NCBI RefSeq assembly: GCF_002086675.1
Contig: NZ_MVIF01000021.1
Span: 1 to 64,000 of the forward strand
Reading direction: 5' to 3'
DNA from: Mycobacterium persicum
Lineage (GTDB): Bacteria; Actinomycetota; Actinomycetes; Mycobacteriales; Mycobacteriaceae
Length of the DNA: 64,000 bases
In this document: piece by piece, positions 9,053-17,253 of the stretch
Layout: each line of letters begins with the position of its first letter
Numbering within the stretch: the stretch's first letter is position 1
Notes under the pieces: model-generated
Told to the model about the DNA's origin: nothing
Seen by the model: the letters and a program-made list of their open reading frames with translations, nothing else
Databases searched by the model: none
Program-made: the position numbers and the translations under genes

Positions 9053-11587
9053 TCAGCGTTTGAGCCGGATCCGCCACAGCACGAAGCCGGCGTAGACCGT
9101 CGACAACAGGCCCAGCATCGCCATGTCGAGCAGCCAGGCTCCGCTGGTGTGATGCCAGTGGCTGTCCTTCGGGCTGAACGGGCTCGGTTGCACGGTGTTG
9201 AGGTCGATCGTCGAGGCTGAGGCGGCGAAGCCCCAACGCGCCGGGGTCAGCCAGGACAGCTGATCGAGCACCGCGCGGTTGGTGACCGGAATGATGCCGC
9301 TGGAGAACACCAGCTGCGCCATGATCGCCACCACCAGCAGCGGCAGGATCTGGTCGCTGGAGCGGGCCAGCGCGGACATGCCCATGCCGACGATCGCCGA
9401 GGCGAAGCAGGTGGCGGCGACGGCGACGAACAGCTCGAGCGTCGGATTGCCCAACAGCACGGCTCCCCGGGTCGGTGCGCCCTTGCCGATCACCGCGATG
9501 CTGGTCACGATCGCCGCCTGGGCGGTCGCGAACATCGCGAACACCGCGACCTTGGCCAGCAGGTATGCCTGTGTGGACAAGCCGAAGGCTTGCTCGCGGT
9601 GGAAGATGGGCCGCTCGCCCACCAAGTCGCGGATCGTCAGTGCGGTGCCCATGAACACGGCCCCGACGCACAGCAGGACCAGTATCTGCGCCGGCTCGGC
9701 GGGTGTCTTGCCGTTCGGGTCGGCCACGCCGAAGCCGCTATGGCCCGGGACGGTCAAGGTGAGCAGTCCCAGCATGAACGGCAGCGCGGCCAGAAACACC
9801 GTGTACCACCGATCGGAGACCACCAGCCGGACCTGCCGGCGCGCGACCGTCGAGAACTGGCGCCACACGTCGACGTGCACCGGCTCGCCCAGGTCCCGCG
9901 GCTCGGCCCGGGCCGAGAACTTCGGCTCCGACCCGCGCTGCGCCAGAAACCGGCGCTTCGCCTCGTCGGGATCGGCGCCCACCTTGATGAAGATGTGGGC
10001 CCAGTTGCTGGTGCCCATCACCGAGCCCACCTGGTCGGGCGGTCCGAAGTAGGCGGTCTTGCCGCCGGGCGCCAGCAACAGCAACTGGTCACACAGGTCG
10101 AGGTAGGACACCGAGTGAGTGACCACCACCACCGTCCGGCCGCCATCGGCGAGCTTGCGCAGCATCATCATCACCTGGGAATCCAGCGCCGGGTCCAGGC
10201 CGGTGGTCGGCTCGTCGAGAATCAGCAGCGACGGACCGGTGAGCAGCTCCAGCGCCACCGACGCGCGTTTTCGTTGCCCTCCGGACAACTTGTCCACCCG
10301 GGTATCGCCGTGCTCGGTCAGCTCCAGCTCCTCGAGCACCTGAGCGACGACCTTGGCCCGGTCGGCGTTGCTGGTGTCCGGTGGCAGGCGCAGTTCGGCG
10401 GCATACCCCAGCGCCTGGTTCACCGTCAGCTGCCGGTGCACCACGTCGTCTTGCGGAACCATCCCGATCCTGCTGCGCAGGGTCGGGTATTCGGCGTGGA
10501 TGTCGTGTCCCTCGAAGGTGATCGAGCCGGCGCTGGGGCGGGTGTAGCCGGCGATGAGCCGGGCCAGCGTGGTCTTGCCCGCTCCCGAGCCGCCGATGAT
10601 GGCGGTCAGGCTGCCCGGGCGGGCGGTCAGCGAGATGTTGTCGAGCAGCTGCTTGCCGTCGATCTCGAACTGCACCCGGTTGACCTCCAGGCCGCCGGCC
10701 GGCATCCCGGCATCGGCCTGGCGGGTCAGCGTGCCCGCGGAAAACACCAAGTCGACATTGCCGATGGTGACCACGTCACCTTCGCTGAGCACCGCCGACC
10801 CGATCCGCACCCCGTTGACGTAGGTTCCGTTGACGCTGCGGGCGTCGCGGATTTCAGTGCCGAGGGCCGTCTGGACCAGGAAGGCGTGCCGTCGCGACGC
10901 CAAGACGTCGGAGACGACGATGTCGTTGTCCTGCGCTCGGCCGATGGTCACCGCACCCGCCAGCCGGCGGTTTCGGCCGGACTCGGGCCACAGGGACCGG
11001 ATCACCTTCGTCGCCAGGTTCGACGGGTCGCGCGGGGGAGCGGACGGGTGGCTCGGCGGGCGCGGCGGCGCCGGGTCCGGCGCCAGGTACGGCCCCATCT
11101 GGGTGGGTGGCAGGTGGAGTCCGGGATGGACCCTGCCGAGCCGGGTCGGCGGTGCGGGGTGGGCGGGCTCCATCGACGGTGTCGGGCCCGGCGGCGGCGG
11201 AACCGGTCGCGCGGCCGGATGCGGGCGGCGCTGCGCGGCCGGCATCGGCGTCGTTCGCGGCGGCCGTCCGAGCGCCCCGTGCCGTCCGACCTCGAAGGTC
11301 AGGCATGGTCCGTCGGGGCTGCCGATGTTGATCTTCTGGCCGGGCCGAATCTCGACGGCGTGTACCCGCCGATTGTCGACGAAGGTGCCCTCGTGCGATC
11401 CGTTGTCGATCGCCATCCACCTGCCATGCTCGAAGCGCAGCAGCAGGTGGGCCCGGGAGACCGAAGGGTGGGTGACGCGCATGTCGGCACGCACGTCGCT
11501 GCCGACGATGATGTCGTGACCTGCGGCGAAAGTACGTTGCGGCCCGAGCCCCGACACTGTCAGCACGGGCGGCGCCACCGTGTTCAT
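9053..11587 (-). CDS. FHA-domain ABC exporter, Rv1747 type (copy 1)
   Basis: This 844-residue fusion has two forkhead-associated domains, an ATPase and a six-helix ABC2-type membrane domain. FHA1 (residues ~8-100) keeps Ser44-Arg45-x-His47 but has Ser at position 30 instead of the usual Arg. FHA2 (~200-285) is intact (SRRH, SVNGTYVNG). The ATPase has Walker A IGGSGAGKTTLARL, signature LSGGQRKRASVALELL and Walker B LLILDEPTTGLD. The half-transporter layout resembles ABCG exporters. Rv1747 is controlled by Ser/Thr kinase PknF through its FHA domains and has been linked to phosphatidylinositol mannoside export. No kinase gene lies beside this copy. It is the last of three tandem same-strand copies. 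Confidence 0.92.
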   Translation of the reverse strand: MNTVAPPVLTVSGLGPQRTFAAGHDIIVGSDVRADMRVTHPSVSRAHLLLRFEHGRWMAIDNGSHEGTFVDNRRVHAVEIRPGQKINIGSPDGPCLTFEVGRHGALGRPPRTTPMPAAQRRPHPAARPVPPPPGPTPSMEPAHPAPPTRLGRVHPGLHLPPTQMGPYLAPDPAPPRPPSHPSAPPRDPSNLATKVIRSLWPESGRNRRLAGAVTIGRAQDNDIVVSDVLASRRHAFLVQTALGTEIRDARSVNGTYVNGVRIGSAVLSEGDVVTIGNVDLVFSAGTLTRQADAGMPAGGLEVNRVQFEIDGKQLLDNISLTARPGSLTAIIGGSGAGKTTLARLIAGYTRPSAGSITFEGHDIHAEYPTLRSRIGMVPQDDVVHRQLTVNQALGYAAELRLPPDTSNADRAKVVAQVLEELELTEHGDTRVDKLSGGQRKRASVALELLTGPSLLILDEPTTGLDPALDSQVMMMLRKLADGGRTVVVVTHSVSYLDLCDQLLLLAPGGKTAYFGPPDQVGSVMGTSNWAHIFIKVGADPDEAKRRFLAQRGSEPKFSARAEPRDLGEPVHVDVWRQFSTVARRQVRLVVSDRWYTVFLAALPFMLGLLTLTVPGHSGFGVADPNGKTPAEPAQILVLLCVGAVFMGTALTIRDLVGERPIFHREQAFGLSTQAYLLAKVAVFAMFATAQAAIVTSIAVIGKGAPTRGAVLLGNPTLELFVAVAATCFASAIVGMGMSALARSSDQILPLLVVAIMAQLVFSSGIIPVTNRAVLDQLSWLTPARWGFAASASTIDLNTVQPSPFSPKDSHWHHTSGAWLLDMAMLGLLSTVYAGFVLWRIRLKR

Positions 11588-11641
11588 CGAAAATAGCTGT
11601 AGCCAGTGGCGATGCTTCCGAAACCTGGCGGGCCCGCCCGG

Positions 11642-14113
11642 TCAGTGGCGTCTGAGGCGGATGCGCCACCACACCAGGCAGGCATAGGCCGCCGACAGCG
11701 TGGCGAGCATCGCCATGTCGAACAGCCACGCCGGGCGCGAGTGCGTCCAATGGCTGTCCTCGGGACTGTAGGAGCCGGGCACCAGCTCGCGCAGGTTGAC
11801 CGTTGCCGCCGATGCGGCGTAACCCCACCGCGCGGGCACCGCCCACGACAACTGGTCCAGGAAGATCCGGTCGGTCACCGGGACCAGGCCACCGGCGAGC
11901 ACCAGCTGCAGCATCAGCGACACCACCAGCAACGGCATGATCTGCTCACTGGACCGGGCGACCGACGACAGCAGCAAGCCAAGAATCGCCGAGGCCACAC
12001 AGGTGGCGGCAACCGTGGTGAACAGCTCGAAGCTGGCGTTGCCGAGCAGCACCGCCCGCTGCGTCGGTACCCCCTTGCCCAGCAGCACGACCCCCGTCGT
12101 GATCGCCGCTTGAGTGATGGCGAACATGCAGAACACGGTCATCTTGGCGCCCAGGTAGGCCCTTGTCGACAACCCCACGGCCTGCTCGCGACGGAAGATG
12201 GCGCGCTCGCCGATGAGATCGCGGATGGTCAGCGCGGTACCCATGAAGACGGCGGCGATGGACAGCAGCGTCAGAATCTGTGCGGCCTCGTCGGGCGTCT
12301 GGCTGGTCGGCTGGGCCATGCCGAACCCGGTGTCACCCGGAACCGTCAGCGACAGCGCACCCAGAACAAACGGCAAGGCCGCCAGGAAGGTGAAGTAGGC
12401 CCGGTCGGCGACCACCAGCCGGACCTGTCGGCGCGCGATTGTGGAGAACTGGCGGCGCACGCTGGTGTGCGCCGGTGCGCCCAGGTCCGTGGGTGTCTCG
12501 GTCTGTGCCGGTGCGCGGGGCTGGTTGCGGGCCAGAAAGCGGCGGTTCGCCTCTTCGGGATCGGCGCCGACCTTCGCGAAAATCTGGGCCCAGTTGGTGG
12601 TGCCCATCGCCTGCCCGATCTGGTCGGGCGGCCCCAGGAACGCGGTCTTGCCCCCGGGCGCCATCAGCAGCACCTGATCACAGACGTCGAGGTAGGTCAG
12701 CGAGTGGGTGACCACCAACACCACCCGGCCGGCGTCGGCGAGTTGCCGCAGCATCGTCATGACCTGCAGGTCCAGCGCCGGGTCCAGGCCCGACGTCGGC
12801 TCGTCGAGAATCAGCAGCGACGGGCCGGTGAGCAGTTCCAGGGCCACCGAGGCCCGTTTGCGCTGGCCGCCGGACAGCTTGTCGACGCGGGTGTCGGCGT
12901 GCTCGGTGAGCCGCAGCTCCTCGAGCACGCCGGCGACCGCGTGCGCGCGATCCTGCGTGCTGGTGTCGGGCGGCAGCCGCAGCTCGGCGGCATAGCCGAG
13001 GGCCTGGTTGATGGTCAGTTGCCGGTGCACGACGTCGTCTTGGGGGACCATCCCGATCCGGCTGCGCAACGACGCGTATTCGGTGTGGATGTTGTGGCCC
13101 TCGAAGGTCACCGTTCCCGAGCTGGGGCGCAGGTAGCCGGCGATCAGCCGCGACAGCGTGGTCTTGCCGGCGCCGGAGCCGCCGATGACGGCGGTCAGCG
13201 TGCCGGGCCGCGCGGTCAGCGACACGTTGTCGAGCAGCGCGGTGCCGTCGACGCGGTAGCTGACCGCGTTGACCTCCAGGCCGCCGGTGGGGGCCGCGGC
13301 TTCGGCGCGACGGACCAGGGCGTCTCCGGTGAACGCCAGGTCGACGTTGCCGATGGTGACCACGTCGCCCTCGCGAAGGATCGCCGAGCCGACCCGGATC
13401 CCGTTGACGAACGTCCCGTTGATGCTGTGCGCGTCGTTGATCTCGGTGCCCACCGGCGTGGGGGTCAAGAATGCATGGTGGCGGGATGCCAGTACGTCGG
13501 CGACGACGATGTCGTTGTCGAGCGCCCGGCCGATCCAGGCGATGCCCCCGCGAGGCGGCGCAAGGTGCGAGTCGGCGCCCAAGACGTTGCGCGTCGTGGT
13601 GTCGCGTCCCACTCGTGGGGGAGGCGGGGAAACCGGTATGACGGTGGTGCGCTGTGCCCCGGGGTAGCCGGGTGGGCCCGGTGTCGGCGGCGCGGGGCCG
13701 GGCGGCTGCCCGGGTGGCCGGCGCTGCTGCTGCTGCTGGTCGGTGCCGACGGGTCCGCCCCCCGGCGGCGGCGAGCCGGTCGGCGGTAGCAGGCCGATGA
13801 TGCCCCGGTGATGTCCGACCTCGAAGCTGATGCGTGGCCCGTCGGGCCGGCCGAGGTTGACCACCAGACCGTCCCGGATGTCCACCAGCGGCACCCGGCG
13901 GCCGTCGACGTACATCCCGGTCCGCGAATTGTCGATGGCGATCCAGTTGCCCTGCTCGAAGCGCACCACCACGTGCGTCCCGGCGACCAGCGGGTGCGCC
14001 ACGCGCAGGTCGGCACGCAGGTCACTGCCCACGATCGCGTCAGCGCCCGGTGCGAAGCTGCGCTGCGACCGGTCCGACCGGACTGTCAGCACCGGCCGGT
14101 GAGCTCGGGTCAT
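11642..14113 (-). CDS. FHA-domain ABC exporter, Rv1747 type (copy 2, degenerate FHA1)
   Basis: This 823-residue paralogue has the same order: FHA1, proline-rich linker, FHA2, ABC ATPase (IGGSGAGKTTLSRL, LSGGQRKRASVALELL, LLILDEPTSGLD) and ABC2 membrane domain. FHA1 has lost its phosphothreonine-reading residues. Where copy 3 has LISRAH, this copy has LVAGTH (Ala44, Gly45), and the Asn-Gly-Thr loop reads RTGMYV. FHA2 keeps SRHH and SINGTFVNG. The ATPase looks competent, so only the regulatory input seems altered. The gaps to its neighbours are 54 and 24 bases, so the three copies probably form one operon. Confidence 0.92.
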   Translation of the reverse strand: MTRAHRPVLTVRSDRSQRSFAPGADAIVGSDLRADLRVAHPLVAGTHVVVRFEQGNWIAIDNSRTGMYVDGRRVPLVDIRDGLVVNLGRPDGPRISFEVGHHRGIIGLLPPTGSPPPGGGPVGTDQQQQQRRPPGQPPGPAPPTPGPPGYPGAQRTTVIPVSPPPPRVGRDTTTRNVLGADSHLAPPRGGIAWIGRALDNDIVVADVLASRHHAFLTPTPVGTEINDAHSINGTFVNGIRVGSAILREGDVVTIGNVDLAFTGDALVRRAEAAAPTGGLEVNAVSYRVDGTALLDNVSLTARPGTLTAVIGGSGAGKTTLSRLIAGYLRPSSGTVTFEGHNIHTEYASLRSRIGMVPQDDVVHRQLTINQALGYAAELRLPPDTSTQDRAHAVAGVLEELRLTEHADTRVDKLSGGQRKRASVALELLTGPSLLILDEPTSGLDPALDLQVMTMLRQLADAGRVVLVVTHSLTYLDVCDQVLLMAPGGKTAFLGPPDQIGQAMGTTNWAQIFAKVGADPEEANRRFLARNQPRAPAQTETPTDLGAPAHTSVRRQFSTIARRQVRLVVADRAYFTFLAALPFVLGALSLTVPGDTGFGMAQPTSQTPDEAAQILTLLSIAAVFMGTALTIRDLIGERAIFRREQAVGLSTRAYLGAKMTVFCMFAITQAAITTGVVLLGKGVPTQRAVLLGNASFELFTTVAATCVASAILGLLLSSVARSSEQIMPLLVVSLMLQLVLAGGLVPVTDRIFLDQLSWAVPARWGYAASAATVNLRELVPGSYSPEDSHWTHSRPAWLFDMAMLATLSAAYACLVWWRIRLRRH

Positions 14114-14137
14114 CGCTTCACCCTAGTTGTGCCCGCG

Positions 14138-16783
14138 TCAGCGTCGTCGGAGCCGAATCCTCCACCACACGATGGTGGTATAGGCGATCGACACCACCCC
14201 GAGCATGGCCATGTCGAACAGCCACGCGCTCGCCTTGTGGTCCCAGTGCTGGTCTTTCGGATCGGTCGGGCCGGGCACCAGCCGGTGGGTGTCGATCGTC
14301 GAGGCCGACGCCGCGTAGCCCCAGCGGGCGGGAGTGGCCCAGGACAGCTGGTCGAGCAGGATCCGGTCGGTCACCCAGATCATGCCCCCGGAGAACACCA
14401 GCTGAGACATGATCGAGAACACCAGCATCGGCATGACCTGATCCTGCGACTGGGCCAGCGCCGACAATGCCATGCCCAACAGCGCCGAAGCCACACACGT
14501 CGCGGCCACGGTGACGAACAGCTCGAATCTGACGTCTCCCAGCAACACGGCGTCGGAAAGCGGCTTACCCCAGCCGATCACACAGATGGTGGTGGCGATC
14601 GCCGCCTGAAAGATCGCGAACGCGGAGAACACCACGATCTTTGCGGCCAGGTAGGCCGCGGTCGACAAGCCGACGGCCTGTTCGCGACGGAAGATCGGAC
14701 GCTCGCCGATGAGATCCCGGATGGTCAGCGCGGTGCCCATGAACACCGCGCCGACGTTGAGCATCACCAGAATCTGGTCGGGCTGGGCGGGATTGTTGCC
14801 CAACGGATCCGACATGCCGAACCCGGTCTTGCCGCGAACGGTCAGGCTCAGCACCCCGATGAGAAACGGCAGCAATGCCAGGAACACCGTGTAGCCGCGG
14901 TCGGAAACGACCAAGCGCACCTGGCGGCGGGCGACGGTGGAGAACTGGCGAAGCACGTCGGTGTGCACCGGTTCACCCAGGTCGGCAGCGGGGCTGGCCT
15001 GGGACGGAAACGCCGGCTGGGCCTGCTTGTCCGCCAGGAAACGGCGGTTGGCCTCGTCCGGGTCGGCGCCGACTTTGGCGAAAATGTCGGCCCAGTTGGT
15101 GGTTCCCATGGCGTGGCCGATCTGGTCGGGCGGGCCCAGGAACGCGGTCTTGCCGCCGGGTGCCACTAACAGCAGCTGATCGCAAACGTCCAGGTAGGAC
15201 ACGGAGTGGGTGACCACCAGCACCACCCGGCCGGCGTCGGCGAGTTGCCGCAGCATCATCATCACCTGCCGGTCCAACGCCGGGTCCAGACCCGTCGTCG
15301 GCTCGTCGAGGATCAGCAGCGACGGCCCGGTGAGCAGCTCCAGCGCCACCGAGGCTCGCTTGCGCTGTCCGCCGGACAGCTTGTCCACCCGCGTGTCGGC
15401 GTGTTTGGTCAGCTCCAGTTCCTCGAGGACCTGGGCGACCACTTGGTCACGGTCGGCTTTGCTGGTGTCGGGCGGCAGCCGCAGTTCGGCGGCGTAACCG
15501 AGGGCCTGGTTGACGGTCAGCTGCCGGTGCACGACGTCGTCTTGGGGGACCATCCCGATGCGGCTGCGCATGGACGCGTATTCGGTGTGGATGTTGTGGC
15601 CCTCGAAGGTCACCGTTCCCGAGCTGGGGCTGGTATACCCGGCGATCAGCCGCGACAGTGTGGTCTTGCCGGCGCCGGAGCCGCCGATGATGGCCGTCAG
15701 CGTGCCGGGCCGCGCGGTCAGCGAGATCTGGTCGAGCAGTTGCTTGCCGTCGATGGAGAAGCACACCGATTTCACTTCCAGGCCGCCGGTGCGGGTGGCC
15801 GCCTCCGTGCGGCGAATCAGCGTGCCCCCGGTGAATACCAGGTCGACGTTGCCGATCGTGACGATGTCGCCGTCGCTCAAGATCGCGGACCCGACCCGGA
15901 CCCCGTTGACGAACGTCCCGTTGACGCTGTGGGCGTCGCGGATTTCGGTGCCCAGCGGTGTCATGGTCAGGAATGCGTGGTGACGCGACGCCAGAACGTC
16001 CTGGATGACGACGTCGTTGTCGGTGGCGCGGCCGATGGTGACTGAGCCGGCGGGCATGTCGTTGGACCCGGTGCGCGGTAGCAACGCATGGATCATCTTG
16101 GTCGCCAGGTTTGTCACGTCCGGCGGCTTGGCGGCGCTGGGCTGCAGCTGCGTGGGTGGCGCCGGGTGAGGCGCGGCCGGTGCATAGTTCGATGGCTGGT
16201 TCGATGGCTGGTTCGAGGGCTGCCGCGGCGGGGCCGGGGCAAACCCGGATTGCCGCGACGACGAACTGCTGGGGTACATCGGTTGCCCCGATTTCGACGG
16301 GGGCGGCGGACCGGGATGCGGTCGAGCCGACGGTGGCGCGGTCCAATTCGACTGGCGACCGGACGGCGGCGGCGGCCCCGGGTGACCGGCAGCCTGGGTG
16401 GGCGGCGGCCACGGCGACGACTGGGCGGCCAGTCGCATCGACTCGGTTTGCGGCGGCCGTCCGACCATCCCCAGGTGCCGGCCGACCTCGAAGGTCAGCA
16501 ACGGGCCGTCGGGATTTCCGATGTTGACGCTCTGGCCGTCGTGGATGTCGACCATCGGCACCCGCCGGCCGTTGCAGAAGGTCCCATTCAGCGAATTGTT
16601 GTCGATCGCCAGCCACCGGCCCTGGTCAAACCGCAGCAGCAGATGTGCCCGGGAGATCAGCGGATGCGTGATACGCATGTCGGCGCGCAAGTCGCGGCCG
16701 ACAACCACGTCATGACCGGGCGCGAAGGTACGTACCGACCCGTCGTAGCGAACAGTCAGCGCGGGCGGGGCAGGTTGGGGCAT
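14138..16783 (-). CDS. FHA-domain ABC exporter, Rv1747 type (copy 3, closest to Rv1747)
   Basis: This 881-residue protein starts MPQPAPPALTVRYDGS, very like Rv1747 as remembered. FHA1 is fully intact (VGRDLRADMRITHPLISRAH, NSLNGTFCNG). The linker (~115-245) is rich in Pro, Ser and Thr and includes a PSNQPSNQPSN run; in Rv1747 the phosphorylated threonines lie in this linker. FHA2 is intact (VTIGRATDNDVVIQDVLASRHH). The ATPase and ABC2 membrane parts match copies 1 and 2. The open frame extends 28 codons further upstream to 16867, but family alignment favours 16783. It heads the three-gene group and diverges from the peptide/YcaO/TfuA operon across a 220-base spacer, which raises the possibility that these exporters serve that locus. 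Confidence 0.92.
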   Translation of the reverse strand: MPQPAPPALTVRYDGSVRTFAPGHDVVVGRDLRADMRITHPLISRAHLLLRFDQGRWLAIDNNSLNGTFCNGRRVPMVDIHDGQSVNIGNPDGPLLTFEVGRHLGMVGRPPQTESMRLAAQSSPWPPPTQAAGHPGPPPPSGRQSNWTAPPSARPHPGPPPPSKSGQPMYPSSSSSRQSGFAPAPPRQPSNQPSNQPSNYAPAAPHPAPPTQLQPSAAKPPDVTNLATKMIHALLPRTGSNDMPAGSVTIGRATDNDVVIQDVLASRHHAFLTMTPLGTEIRDAHSVNGTFVNGVRVGSAILSDGDIVTIGNVDLVFTGGTLIRRTEAATRTGGLEVKSVCFSIDGKQLLDQISLTARPGTLTAIIGGSGAGKTTLSRLIAGYTSPSSGTVTFEGHNIHTEYASMRSRIGMVPQDDVVHRQLTVNQALGYAAELRLPPDTSKADRDQVVAQVLEELELTKHADTRVDKLSGGQRKRASVALELLTGPSLLILDEPTTGLDPALDRQVMMMLRQLADAGRVVLVVTHSVSYLDVCDQLLLVAPGGKTAFLGPPDQIGHAMGTTNWADIFAKVGADPDEANRRFLADKQAQPAFPSQASPAADLGEPVHTDVLRQFSTVARRQVRLVVSDRGYTVFLALLPFLIGVLSLTVRGKTGFGMSDPLGNNPAQPDQILVMLNVGAVFMGTALTIRDLIGERPIFRREQAVGLSTAAYLAAKIVVFSAFAIFQAAIATTICVIGWGKPLSDAVLLGDVRFELFVTVAATCVASALLGMALSALAQSQDQVMPMLVFSIMSQLVFSGGMIWVTDRILLDQLSWATPARWGYAASASTIDTHRLVPGPTDPKDQHWDHKASAWLFDMAMLGVVSIAYTTIVWWRIRLRRR

Positions 16784-16891
16784 CGATCCAACTGTATCTA
16801 AGGCGAAGGTTAATGCTGCTCGGCGGCGCGACTGCCGCGCGTCGAGTTGCGCGCGGGCACATGACAAGGGACGCGCATTCGACGGCCATAG

Positions 16892-16974
16892 GTTACTATT
16901 GCCTACCGTTACAATTGCTCATGATAAGTAACGATCAGATCGAGCGAAGTCCTACCACCAGAGCGGCTGGTAAC
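16892..16974 (+). promoter_or_regulatory. Repeated GTTAC boxes in the divergent promoter region of the RiPP-like locus
   Basis: GTTACTATTGC (16892-16902) is repeated as GTTACAATTGC (16908-16918) with a 16-base period. Inverted copies occur at 16927-16932 (AGTAAC) and 16970-16974 (GTAAC). The segment is clearly more AT-rich than its surroundings. It also contains TACTAT (16894-16899), a possible -10 hexamer. It lies between the exporter start (16783) and the peptide gene (17004), so it may bind a regulator that controls either or both directions. The regulator is not identified. Confidence 0.4.
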
Positions 16975-16989
16975 TGCTCGTCCCCGCGG

Positions 16990-17001
16990 AAGGAGGTGAT
17001 C
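16990..17001 (+). promoter_or_regulatory. Near-perfect ribosome binding site of the RiPP-like peptide
   Basis: AAGGAGGTGATC matches the complement of the 16S rRNA 3' end (GATCACCTCCTT) over 12 consecutive bases. The GGAGG core is seven bases from the ATG at 17004. No other gene in this window has such a strong site. It decides the start of the very short peptide gene and predicts heavy translation, as expected for a RiPP precursor. Confidence 0.85.
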
Positions 17002-17003
17002 AC

Positions 17004-17093
17004 ATGGCCCACGAACTTCTGTTCGCCGAAGACGAGGCAACGTACCGGCTCCACTACGTTTGCTACTGGTTCAACGCGGAGAGTATCGACTGA
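17004..17093 (+). CDS. Putative RiPP precursor peptide (29 residues)
   Basis: A 30-codon frame ends at TGA 17091-17093. The peptide begins MAHELLFAEDEAT, acidic and leader-like, and continues into an aromatic stretch YRLHYVCYWF with one cysteine before an NAESID tail. It is the only frame in the spacer with a strong ribosome binding site, and it lies 160 bases upstream of a YcaO gene and its TfuA partner. YcaO enzymes with TfuA typically convert backbone amides of small peptides to thioamides; without TfuA they make azolines from Cys/Ser/Thr. The aromatic Cys-containing half is the likely modified core. The leader/core boundary, the modified residue and the mature product cannot be set from sequence alone. 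I do not recognise the peptide family. Confidence 0.7.
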   Translation: MAHELLFAEDEATYRLHYVCYWFNAESID

Positions 17094-17111
17094 AGAGGCA
17101 TGCAGTCCGTG

Positions 17112-17163
17112 GAGACGGCGCTGGTGGGGGTTTGTCAGGCAATGAACCCCCACCAGCGGTCTC
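17112..17163 (+). terminator. Strong hairpin between the peptide gene and ycaO (attenuator candidate)
   Basis: GAGAC, a two-base bulge and CGCTGGTGGGGGTT pair with AACCCCCACCAGCG and GTCTC around a 12-base loop. This gives 14 plus 5 base pairs. No U-tract follows. A hairpin directly after a heavily translated short gene and before the modifying enzymes would let the peptide mRNA be made or kept in excess, by partial termination or by protecting the 3' end. Confidence 0.65.
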
Positions 17164-17253
17164 CAATGCTTCCCGCATGAGGCAGCGGTGTCATAGGCCG
17201 CCGACAGCTACCGCAAATCTGTGCAATCCCCGCGACTATGAGGACCTAAGCCC

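Noticed and set aside
11606-13789. 727-codon open frame antisense to the second FHA-ABC gene, and similar antisense frames at 9590-11596 and 13808-15169
   Set aside because: Arg/Gly/His/Gln-rich composition with no domains, opposite to well-conserved ABC transporters; typical high-GC shadows.
17100-17180. Second short frame (26 residues, MQSVETALVGVCQ...) after the peptide gene
   Set aside because: It has only a weak ribosome binding site and runs through the hairpin; it may be a translated attenuator leader but is not supported as a gene.
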